Positions 1-6,587 of a DNA stretch of 17,850 nt are shown piece by piece. The translations under genes and the position numbers were made by a program. The first letter of the stretch is position 1. The number at the start of each line of letters is the position of its first letter. The DNA comes from JBMNUL01 sp050946255 (GTDB lineage: Bacteria > Actinomycetota > Coriobacteriia > Coriobacteriales > CADBOM01), in assembly GCA_050946255.1 (NCBI GenBank), contig JBMNUL010000041.1, positions 1 to 17,850 of the forward strand, given 5' to 3'. Below the pieces are notes generated by a model. The model did not search any database, was not told the origin of the DNA, and saw only the letters and a program-made list of their open reading frames with translations.

Positions 1-15
1 TTTGTGCAAAACGAT

Positions 16-50
16 GGGGCACGTGCCGAAGACGGCACGTGCCCCTTTTT
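16..50 (+). terminator. Strong intrinsic terminator hairpin
   Basis: A perfect 12-bp inverted repeat (16-27 with 34-45) closes a 6-nt loop and is followed by five T residues (46-50) on the + strand. It therefore looks like the end of a + strand gene lying left of the window. On the - strand it follows the stop of the ACT-domain gene by about 25 nt and is trailed by a weaker T-rich stretch, so it probably serves both convergent transcripts. Confidence 0.85.
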
Positions 51-70
51 CCGTCTGATTTTCGAAGCGG

Positions 71-346
71 TCAGATCTTGTACATGAAGTCGAAGACGTC
101 CTTGCGCTGCAGGCGAATTTGCAGGCCCAGATCCTCGCCGTCCTTCTCCAGCTTGTCCTGCACTTGCTCGAACGGGCACTTGTCCTCGTCGAGTGTCACG
201 AGCATGGTCATCGAGAACATGTCGTTCAAAATCGTCTGACGGATGTCGTCGATGTTGGCCCCGCACTCGTATAGAGTCGATGACACGGTTGCCACGATTC
301 CGGTGCGGTCTTTTCCCAGGACTGAGACGACGGCGCTTGTCTTCAT
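71..346 (-). CDS. ACT-domain protein, UPF0237 family
   Basis: This 91-residue protein is essentially one ACT domain, a small ligand-binding regulatory fold that often senses amino acids. It opens with VVSVLGKDRTGIVATVS, continues with a NIDDIRQTIL segment, and ends VFDFMYKI. I recognise this as the UPF0237 pattern, whose members are about 90 residues long. The start at 346 is preferred over the longer frame from 385 because a GGAGGG Shine-Dalgarno lies 6 nt upstream of it and the extra 13 residues do not fit the family. Known family members are often followed by a UPF0210/DUF711 gene. Here the gene is followed by a terminator, so it stands alone. The ligand is unknown. It is divergent from the DUF951 gene. 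Confidence 0.88.
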   Translation of the reverse strand: MKTSAVVSVLGKDRTGIVATVSSTLYECGANIDDIRQTILNDMFSMTMLVTLDEDKCPFEQVQDKLEKDGEDLGLQIRLQRKDVFDFMYKI

Positions 347-400
347 GGGTTTCCCTCCAATTTCATGGCACGCTGGCAGTTTCACTGACGGCGAGCTGGA

Positions 401-430
401 TTGTTTCGTTGGACAGTCAAGAAGTATACG
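401..430. promoter_or_regulatory. Probable divergent promoter region
   Basis: The 206-nt gap between the two divergent genes should hold promoters for both. On the - strand a good -10 hexamer TATACT (complement of 423-428) lies about 77 nt upstream of the ACT gene start, with a weak GACA-containing -35 about 19 nt further up. On the + strand TTGTTT (401-406) and TATACG (425-430) are 18 nt apart. Both -10 elements share the palindrome GTATAC. This rests on motif reading only. Confidence 0.3.
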
Positions 431-552
431 ACAAATGCGGGCGAGTCTGTCCTTGCGTTAAAATACAGGCGTTCTCTTTACCGCTCGAAGGGGTCCGGGG
501 TCTGTTTCCTCGACACGGCCGGGCCTTCCTGGGACTTTCGGCAGGCGAAATC

Positions 553-729
553 ATGAAGATATCTGTGGGCGATGTGGTCAGTCTCAAGAAGCAGCATCCT
601 TGTGGCGCCAACGAGTGGAAGGTCTTCCGCGTGGGCGTGGACATCGGACTCGAGTGCACAGGATGCGGCCGCAAGGTCGTCATGGCACGTTCGGAGTTCG
701 AGAGGAGATACCGTTCTCACGTGGAATAG
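553..729 (+). CDS. DUF951 family protein
   Basis: A 58-residue protein matching the DUF951 pattern (YyzM-like in Bacillus). It has an N-terminal strand region, then KKxHPCGxNEW (residues 12-22), and a CxxCG pair (C35, C38) followed by a basic tail. H15, C17, C35 and C38 could form a zinc site, which is my inference because no family member of known function comes to mind. A short GCAGG lies 7 nt before the ATG, a modest ribosome binding site. The gene lies 167 nt upstream of tilS in the same direction and may be co-transcribed with it. Confidence 0.85.
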   Translation: MKISVGDVVSLKKQHPCGANEWKVFRVGVDIGLECTGCGRKVVMARSEFERRYRSHVE

Positions 730-896
730 GCTCGTTGCCACGCGGATTCCTGCTCCTGGGTTGAGGCGATACCGACATCACGTGGAGCAGGGTCCTTCTC
801 GGGGCGGGGAACGAAATCGCGGCGCGATCAACCGCGGTCGACATGCGCAAACATCGCGCTTTTGGAAATTGAAGGATTTCGCGGAGGTATCTACCA

Positions 897-2519
897 TTGG
901 CTCAGGCTGGCGAAGAACGCGGGGAGCTTGACGAATACGATGTGTCGGAGGGACGCAAGGTCCCCGACATTGCGATTGGCACGATATTCGAGCACAATCT
1001 TGTGGTCGAGCGTCCTGCTGGTGAATCTCCCACTCCCATATTGCTGATGGTCAGCGGAGGCTCCGACTCCACGGCCATGTGCCTTCTTGCCGAGGAGTTC
1101 TCGACGAACGGGCTTCTGGACAGAGGTTCCATCACCGTCTTGCACGTGAACCACGGCCTGCGAGGAAACGATTCCTACAACGACTCCCTTTTCGTGGAGA
1201 AGCTGGCGGGGTACTGTGGCTTTCGCTATGAGTTGAGGTACATCGACATCTTCTCCCACCTCGACCAGTTCGGTGGAAACGTCGAGAGCGCCGGACGCCA
1301 TCTGAGGTACGAGGTGGCCTTGGAAATCTTGGGGGATTTGTGCGAGCAGGCGGGGGTCGATGTCGAGGATGGCCGGATCTGGGTCGCCCATACTCAGGAT
1401 GACAGGGTCGAGACCTTCTTCATGCGCGCGATCGTGGGGACTGGCCCCGGAGGCTTCGCGAGCATCAGATATCGAAACGGCAATATCGTCCGTCCTCTGC
1501 TCGAGACCACGAGAATTCAGCTCCGAGACTACATTTGCCTCCGAATGGAGCAGACCCATTGGCATCTCGACGACGATGTGGTGGCACAGGCTCCGCACGG
1601 GTACTGGCGCGAGGACTCCACCAATTACGACACCACCGGATTCCGCTCTTTCGTCCGTCACAGGCTGATTCCGGTGGCCAGGGAGAGAAACCCGATTCTC
1701 GGGACAACCTTGAGCCGCACGATCGACCTGATCACCGACGAGAGCGACATGCTCGAGAGAATGGTCGACAAGGTCATCGAGGATTCCGCGGAGATGGGTG
1801 AAGGCTCGGTGTCTCTGCAGGTAGACGCACTTGACGAGCTGGAGGTTCCGCTGAAGCGCAGGGTTGTATACAGGCTTTGCAAGGAGGTCCTGCCGATCAG
1901 CGACCGCATCGAGGAACGGCACATCGACATCATCCTGTCCTCCTACTCCCGGCCGAACTTCTCGATGGACCTTCCTGGTGGCGCGAGGGTGAGAAACGAG
2001 TACGGCAAGCTCGTGTTCGACAGCCGGGAAGCCCGCTCCGGCGCTTACGGTTCGGATTCTCGCGAATATTCCGACAACGTGGAGCTCCCGGTGCCGGGGC
2101 ATGTGTTCATCGGAAACGACGTGAAGGTCGAGGTTTCCTACGTCGACCCTTCCGAGTACGACGACGCCCTTGGCTATGTCAGGGAGCATTCGGACTCGGA
2201 CACCATCTTCGTCGATGCCGCCCGCCTCGAGGCCGCCTGCCACGACAACACCGGTGGAAACGGGGCCGATGACCGCATCAACCTCCAGATTACCCACAGG
2301 AAAGAGGGAGACTTCGTGTGCCCGCTCGGGATGAACGGCGCGCACAAGAAGCTCTCCGATGTCTTCGTGGACAAGAAGGTGCGGCGCTCGGCCCGCGACG
2401 ATGCTCTGGTGATCAGGGCGGGGGAGTCGATAGTATGGGTCGTGGGAGTCGTCGTGGACGAGCGGTTCAAGGTCGATGCCGGCAGCCAGATGCTTCGCAT
2501 TAGTGTGAAGATTGTATAG
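897..2519 (+). CDS. tilS: tRNA(Ile)-lysidine synthase TilS
   Basis: This enzyme attaches lysine to C34 of the CAU-anticodon isoleucine tRNA using ATP. The modification switches the tRNA from Met to Ile decoding of AUA, and the gene is usually essential. The 540-residue protein has the PP-loop ATP-binding motif SGGSDST at residues 53-59, LHVNHGLRGNDS soon after, and a middle substrate-binding region. The C-terminal TilS domain (about 463-540) contains KEGDFVCPLGMNGAHKKLSD and IVWVVGV. The start is TTG at 897 with GGAGG 9 nt upstream, and no better ATG exists before the PP-loop. In many Gram-positives the next gene is hpt, but here two surface-polysaccharide genes intervene. Somewhat longer than typical TilS. 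Confidence 0.95.
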   Translation: MAQAGEERGELDEYDVSEGRKVPDIAIGTIFEHNLVVERPAGESPTPILLMVSGGSDSTAMCLLAEEFSTNGLLDRGSITVLHVNHGLRGNDSYNDSLFVEKLAGYCGFRYELRYIDIFSHLDQFGGNVESAGRHLRYEVALEILGDLCEQAGVDVEDGRIWVAHTQDDRVETFFMRAIVGTGPGGFASIRYRNGNIVRPLLETTRIQLRDYICLRMEQTHWHLDDDVVAQAPHGYWREDSTNYDTTGFRSFVRHRLIPVARERNPILGTTLSRTIDLITDESDMLERMVDKVIEDSAEMGEGSVSLQVDALDELEVPLKRRVVYRLCKEVLPISDRIEERHIDIILSSYSRPNFSMDLPGGARVRNEYGKLVFDSREARSGAYGSDSREYSDNVELPVPGHVFIGNDVKVEVSYVDPSEYDDALGYVREHSDSDTIFVDAARLEAACHDNTGGNGADDRINLQITHRKEGDFVCPLGMNGAHKKLSDVFVDKKVRRSARDDALVIRAGESIVWVVGVVVDERFKVDAGSQMLRISVKIV

Positions 2520-2521
2520 AG

Positions 2522-2551
2522 TTGGCGGCGCTTTTCGCCGCGTGCTGCCAA
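2522..2551 (+). terminator. Weak hairpin after tilS
   Basis: A perfect 6-bp stem GCGGCG/CGCCGC (2525-2530 with 2536-2541, loop CTTTT) starts 5 nt after the tilS stop. An alternative outer pairing TTGGC/GCCAA (2522-2526 with 2547-2551) is possible. No proper T-run follows, so it may attenuate or stabilise the 3' end rather than stop transcription fully. Confidence 0.3.
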
Positions 2552-2620
2552 TATTTGCCAACGAGCAAGGTGAGATGATCGATATTGCAACTTCAGTGCA
2601 TACAATCTCAAAATAACGTT

Positions 2621-2629
2621 TGGTAGAAT
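2621..2629 (+). promoter_or_regulatory. Extended -10 promoter candidate
   Basis: TGG-TAGAAT fits an extended -10 element (TGnTATAAT-like) inside the 274-nt gap after tilS. There is no convincing -35 at 17 nt, which is usual for extended -10 promoters. A transcript from here would begin near 2636, almost exactly at the first copy of the tandem hairpin repeat. That coincidence is the main support for the call. Confidence 0.38.
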
Positions 2630-2633
2630 TTTC

Positions 2634-2714
2634 GCTTGGGCAATGTTTCCAGCTGCAACGTGATCCAGGCTTAGCTTGGGACCATGTTGCCAGCCGTGGC
2701 ATGACCCAAGCTGT
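2634..2714 (+). repeat. Tandem imperfect hairpin repeat, two copies
   Basis: Copy 1 (2634-2673) and copy 2 (2674-2714) match at about 29 of 41 aligned positions, both beginning GCTTGGG. Each copy folds on itself. In copy 1, 2634-2639 pairs with 2665-2670 with one wobble. In copy 2, AGCTTGGG (2673-2680) pairs perfectly with CCCAAGCT (2705-2712), with an inner GCCA/TGGC stem (2689-2692 with 2697-2700). Several differences between the copies keep pairing, for example T-G in copy 1 against T-A in copy 2. This suggests the structure matters. Confidence 0.6.
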
Positions 2715-2793
2715 GTAGGCGGACTGGAAGCCCGTCCGAAGTTTTGGAACATAATGTGGCCGAAAAAGGCCATGCAATCAGGAGCTTTCGCAG
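2715..2793 (+). promoter_or_regulatory. Rest of structured leader of the ABC/GT genes
   Basis: Two further perfect small hairpins follow the tandem repeat. CGGAC/GTCCG pairs 2720-2724 with 2734-2738. TGGCC/GGCCA pairs 2757-2761 with 2768-2772 around an A-rich loop. The second ends 7 nt before the AGGAG ribosome binding site (2780-2784), so it could influence translation start. It does not match any riboswitch class I can recall. Confidence 0.4.
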
Positions 2794-4761
2794 ATGTTCG
2801 ATGAACTCAACACATCTTTTCTGGGAAACACCCTCGATCCCAGCGAGGACGAGGGCAAGGAGACGATGATCAAGGTCGACCACGTTTCCATGATCTTCAA
2901 TGTCGCAAACCAGAAACTCAACAGCCTGAAAGAATACTTCATCGCAATCGCACGTCGCGAGCTGAGGTTCAAGGAGTTCCGTGCCCTGGACGACATCTCC
3001 TTCGAGGTGAAGAAGGGAGACGTCTTCGGAGTGTTGGGGACCAACGGCTCTGGAAAGTCCACGACGATGAAGATAGTGGCCGGGGTTCTGGAGCCCACCA
3101 AGGGAACTTGCGAGGTGCACGGCAAGATCGCGCCTCTGATCGAGCTGGGCGCTGGGTTCGACAAGGAGCTGACCGCACGCGAGAACGTCTATCTGAACGG
3201 CGCGCTCTTGGGGTACTCGAAGGAGTACATCGACGACCACATGGACGAGATCATCGATTTCGCAGAGATAGAGCAGTTCATGGACATGCCCCTCAAGAAC
3301 TACTCCTCCGGAATGATCGCCCGAATCGCATTTGCAATAGCCACCACCGTTGTTCCAGACATCCTGATCTGCGACGAGGTCCTCTCGGTTGGGGACTTCA
3401 TGTTCAGGCAGAAGTGCCAGAGGCGCATCAACGACCTTATCGAGAACCATGGCGTCACAGTCCTGATCGTCTCGCACAGCAACGCCCAGATCGAGAACAT
3501 GTGCAACAAGGCGATGTGGATCGAGAAGGGCCACATGCGCATGATCGGGTCGGCCAAGGACGTGTGCAGCGCGTACAGGGTCGTTGGAGGAAGAGAGGGC
3601 TCTCCGGAATCGGAGAAGCGCCTTATCCAGATGATGAACTACCGCCGCTCCGAGGAAATCAACGAGTATTACAGCAAGCCCACCGGGCGAGACAGGTACT
3701 CCACCTGCGTGAGCGTTGCCAAAGAATACATGGAGGGCAAGAAGGCCGTGGTGCTGGCCCCAAGTGACAACCTTCCGATAATCGCCACAGCCAGCTCCCT
3801 GACCTCTATAGTCGACGGGGCCCTTTTCAACTGCGATTCGGAAAGGCTCAAGAACTCCACCGCGGGGGCAATCCGTTCATTGGAACCAGACCAGGTCTTC
3901 ATCATGGGAGGCACGGATATCCTCGCACCTAGGATCGAAAACGATGTCGAGGACGAGACGAGAGTCGAGCCGGTGAGGTTCGACACCTCCGACCCATATG
4001 AGATGAGCTTTAGAGTGTACGAGTATGGGATGCAAGGCGAGCGCAAATGGGGGAATTCAGCGCTTGTGGTCTACAAGGATTGCGATGCTGGGATTCTCAC
4101 GATGTTGCCGAGGATCTGCTCTGAAAAGATGCCGGTGTTCTACGTCAGCCCAACCGATGACGACGTGAATTCCAAAATCCTGGACATCCTCTCCCAGGGT
4201 TTCGAGAGGGTAATCGTCGTCGAGAACGGTGAATCCCTGCCGGAAGAGTTCATGAACCGCATCTCGGAAATGGATTTGGAAGTGGTCCGGTTCTCGGACG
4301 ACGACCCCATGATCTTGAACAAGCAGATAGACGACTGGATGGACATGGAGGACGCCAGCGAGGGCAAGGAGCTGCCGGAACGTCTCGTCGTCAGCACGCT
4401 CGACAACCCCATCGACACGTATTTCATCGGTCCTTTCGCGGCGAACAAGAAAGCACAGGTCCTCCTGATTGCGCCATCGAGTCTAGATGAGACGGCAAAG
4501 GCGTTTGACTTCATCGACCAGAGGCACGGCGGCATCAAGCAGCTCTACTTCCTGGGCGGGAACTCCAAGATCTCAGATGATGACAAGGCGGCATTCACCC
4601 GAACGGTGCTGTATGTGAGAGACAAGTACAGCGGGAATCTCGTCAAGAGCGACCTCCTCGGTGAAGAGGACGAGGCCGAAGTGGAAGAGAACACGGAAGA
4701 GGGAACCGAAAAGGCAGCGGAGGACGAAAAAGCTCCCGTCGACAAAGAGGTTGTGGCCTGA
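2794..4761 (+). CDS. Polysaccharide-export ABC ATPase fused to CWB2-like repeats
   Basis: A 655-residue protein. Residues 25-265 form an ABC ATPase of the Wzt/TagH polysaccharide-export type, with Walker A GTNGSGKST (82-90), the IELGAGFDKELTARENVYLNG region, signature YSSGM (170-174), Walker B ILICDEVLSVGD (190-201) and the H-loop VSHS (226-229). After a linker come three segments resembling cell-wall-binding repeat 2 (PF04122). The first, at about 296-379, is clear (GRDRYSTCVSVAKE, VVLAPSDNLPIIATASSL, VFIMGGTDIL). Weaker copies lie at about 406-492 and 526-607. The last about 35 residues are very acidic. There is no signal peptide or membrane segment. AGGAG lies 9 nt before this ATG. An internal ATG at 2866, where ATPase homologues usually begin, has its AAGGAG too close. 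No ABC permease is in the window. A glycosyltransferase gene starts one base after the TGA stop. Likely substrate: a cell-wall glycan, by inference. Confidence 0.88.
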   Translation: MFDELNTSFLGNTLDPSEDEGKETMIKVDHVSMIFNVANQKLNSLKEYFIAIARRELRFKEFRALDDISFEVKKGDVFGVLGTNGSGKSTTMKIVAGVLEPTKGTCEVHGKIAPLIELGAGFDKELTARENVYLNGALLGYSKEYIDDHMDEIIDFAEIEQFMDMPLKNYSSGMIARIAFAIATTVVPDILICDEVLSVGDFMFRQKCQRRINDLIENHGVTVLIVSHSNAQIENMCNKAMWIEKGHMRMIGSAKDVCSAYRVVGGREGSPESEKRLIQMMNYRRSEEINEYYSKPTGRDRYSTCVSVAKEYMEGKKAVVLAPSDNLPIIATASSLTSIVDGALFNCDSERLKNSTAGAIRSLEPDQVFIMGGTDILAPRIENDVEDETRVEPVRFDTSDPYEMSFRVYEYGMQGERKWGNSALVVYKDCDAGILTMLPRICSEKMPVFYVSPTDDDVNSKILDILSQGFERVIVVENGESLPEEFMNRISEMDLEVVRFSDDDPMILNKQIDDWMDMEDASEGKELPERLVVSTLDNPIDTYFIGPFAANKKAQVLLIAPSSLDETAKAFDFIDQRHGGIKQLYFLGGNSKISDDDKAAFTRTVLYVRDKYSGNLVKSDLLGEEDEAEVEENTEEGTEKAAEDEKAPVDKEVVA

Positions 4762-4762
4762 T

Positions 4763-5845
4763 ATGCCCCGCGTTTCCGTCATCGTTCCCGCTTACAACGC
4801 CGAGGACTACATCGGCGAGTGCCTGGCAAGCGTCCTGATGCAGGATCTTTCGGACTTCGAGCTCATAGTCGTGGACGATGGGTCGACCGACTCCACGAAA
4901 GAGATTGCGGAGGCCTTTGCCGCAAACGACCCCAGGGTCAAGGTGATCTCGCAGGAGAACAGCTTCGCAGGTGTTGCCAGGAACAACGGGATGGACTCCG
5001 CATCCGGGGAGTTCCTCTATTTCCTGGATGCCGACGACTTCATCCAGCCCGACCTCCTCGGCAAGATGAAGGCGAGGATGGACGAAACCTCCTGCGACGT
5101 GGTGGTTTGCCGTTCGAACTTCTACTACACCGAGACGGGGGAGCGAGAGCCCCTGGAGAGCGGTCTCGATCTGGTGGACATGGGAAGGGTTTACAGCAGG
5201 GAGAGCCTTCACGACCTGATGTTCAGGTTCTGCGCCGGTTGGCCTTGGGACAAGATGTTCCGCACGAGCTTCGTGAAACGCCACGGTTTGCGTTTTCAGG
5301 CCTTGAGGACCACCAACGACGCCTACTTCGTCTTCTGCGCGTTGATGCTGGCGAACAAGGTTGCGTTCGTCGACGAGTCGCTCGTCAACCATCGAACGCA
5401 GATCTCCACATCGCTCGAGCGGACGAGGACAAAGTCATGGGACAACGCCATCGAGGCGGCCCTCGCAATCGAGAAGCGAATCGACGATGAGGGACTCACC
5501 GAACTCTTCAGGCGCAGCTTCCTCAACTGGCTGATCGATTTCTCGGTGTGGAATTTCGAGACGCTGGATTCCGAGTCCAGAAAGGGGCTTCTGGAGAAGA
5601 TCCGCCAGGTTGTGCTTCCCAGGCTCCCGCTCGATTCCCCCGACTTCTTCTACCTCTCCAACAATTACGAGGCTGCGAATGCGTTCGCAAAGGATCCGGT
5701 AGATGCGTTGGCAGATCTGACAAAATGCCAGAGGGACCTCATGAATGCGAGACGCGAGCTGGAGGAGTTCAAGAATTCCAAAACCTATCTCGCCGGGCAG
5801 ATCGTGTCGGCCCCGTTCAAGGCCATCATGGGTGAAGACCGATAA
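4763..5845 (+). CDS. Family 2 glycosyltransferase
   Basis: A 360-residue GT-A fold enzyme expected to transfer a sugar from a nucleotide donor during surface-glycan synthesis at the cytoplasmic face. The N-terminus reads PRVSVIVPAYNAEDYIGECL, followed by ELIVVDDGSTDST (residues 34-46), ARNNGMDSASG, and the metal-binding DXD-type FLDADD (88-93). The C-terminus (about 315-360) is charged, probably coiled-coil, and ends with an SKTYLAGQIVSAPFKAI segment of a kind often seen at the ends of Gram-positive glycosyltransferases. The open frame extends further upstream, but the ATG at 4763 is chosen because it starts one base after the ABC gene stop and coincides with the domain start. Translational coupling is likely, as only a distant AAGAGG precedes it. 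Sugar specificity cannot be read. Confidence 0.9.
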   Translation: MPRVSVIVPAYNAEDYIGECLASVLMQDLSDFELIVVDDGSTDSTKEIAEAFAANDPRVKVISQENSFAGVARNNGMDSASGEFLYFLDADDFIQPDLLGKMKARMDETSCDVVVCRSNFYYTETGEREPLESGLDLVDMGRVYSRESLHDLMFRFCAGWPWDKMFRTSFVKRHGLRFQALRTTNDAYFVFCALMLANKVAFVDESLVNHRTQISTSLERTRTKSWDNAIEAALAIEKRIDDEGLTELFRRSFLNWLIDFSVWNFETLDSESRKGLLEKIRQVVLPRLPLDSPDFFYLSNNYEAANAFAKDPVDALADLTKCQRDLMNARRELEEFKNSKTYLAGQIVSAPFKAIMGEDR

Positions 5846-5991
5846 TCCGCCTGTGAGCATGATTATATCGGCTGCGTAAATGTGACTCTTTAAAGTGGAA
5901 TATTGAGTAATAATCAGGGTTCCCGAATTGTAAAGTGAGATAGTATATATAGGCTTGATTCCAACGGAAAAAGGAAGAGGATTTCACATAA
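5846..5991 (+). promoter_or_regulatory. AT-rich gap, probable hpt promoter region
   Basis: This 146-nt interval is much richer in A and T than the flanking genes and holds the alternating TAGTATATATAGG around 5941-5953, a plausible -10 zone about 40 nt before the hpt start. No consensus -35 sits at the right distance, so the exact promoter is uncertain. There is no clear terminator for the glycosyltransferase gene. A GGAAGAGG ribosome binding site at 5973-5980 precedes hpt by 11 nt. Confidence 0.35.
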
Positions 5992-6531
5992 ATGAACCCT
6001 GGGGACGTCAAGCAGGTTCTTTACTCCGAGGAGAGCATCGCCCGGACTGTAAGGCAGATGGCCTATAGGATCAACGAGGACTACAAGGGGAAGGAACTCG
6101 TGACGGTGTGCGTTCTCAAGGGCGCATGCATCTTTCTCACCGACTTGGTGCGTCAGCTCGACCTCGACGTCGTGATGGAATTCATGGTGGTGTCGAGCTA
6201 TGGTTCCTCTGCAAAATCTTCTGGAGTCGTGAGGATCAAGAAAGACCTCGAGCAGGACATCTCTGGAAAGGATGTTCTGGTGGTCGAGGACATCATGGAC
6301 ACCGGGCTCACGCTGAAGTATCTCAAGAAGAACTTGGAATCCCGTCATCCCAACTCCGTTGAGGCGGCAGTTCTGTTGAGGAAGGACCTTGGAGAAGAGC
6401 CGGCAATAATGCCCAAATATGTTGGCATGGTTTGCCCCAACGAGTTCGTGGTGGGATATGGATTGGATTATAACGAGAGGTACAGGAACCTCCCGTATAT
6501 AGGAATTTTGGACGAGAAGGTCTATTCGTAG
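5992..6531 (+). CDS. hpt: Hypoxanthine phosphoribosyltransferase
   Basis: Purine salvage enzyme converting hypoxanthine (and usually guanine) plus PRPP to IMP or GMP in the cytoplasm. At 179 residues it has the normal family length. Visible features are VLKGACIFLTDL (residues 41-52), the flexible-loop segment VVSSYGSSAKSSG (66-78), the PRPP-binding motif VLVVEDIMDTGLTL (95-108), VCPNEFVVGYGLDYNERYR and a final LPYIGIL. In Bacillus and relatives hpt lies between tilS and ftsH. Here ftsH follows after 56 nt, and tilS is displaced by the ABC/glycosyltransferase pair. Confidence 0.95.
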   Translation: MNPGDVKQVLYSEESIARTVRQMAYRINEDYKGKELVTVCVLKGACIFLTDLVRQLDLDVVMEFMVVSSYGSSAKSSGVVRIKKDLEQDISGKDVLVVEDIMDTGLTLKYLKKNLESRHPNSVEAAVLLRKDLGEEPAIMPKYVGMVCPNEFVVGYGLDYNERYRNLPYIGILDEKVYS

Positions 6532-6587
6532 CCGAGGGGCGCCAAGCGCATCCGGTCACGTACAGATTTGAAAATTGGAGTTGCAAA

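Noticed and set aside
777..850. Clustered palindromes between DUF951 and tilS (TCGCGGCGCGA, CCGCGG, GTCGAC) as an operator
   Set aside because: These are short G/C-rich palindromes of a kind expected by chance in this base composition, and no promoter elements lie around them.
891..2777. 628-codon open frame on the - strand opposite tilS
   Set aside because: It is the antisense shadow of tilS caused by G/C-rich third positions. It shows no recognisable domain, is rich in His and Val as such shadows are, and runs past the tilS end only by chance.
3679..4761. CWB2 region as a separate secreted surface protein
   Set aside because: It is in one uninterrupted frame with the ATPase, and there is no internal start with a signal peptide or good ribosome binding site.
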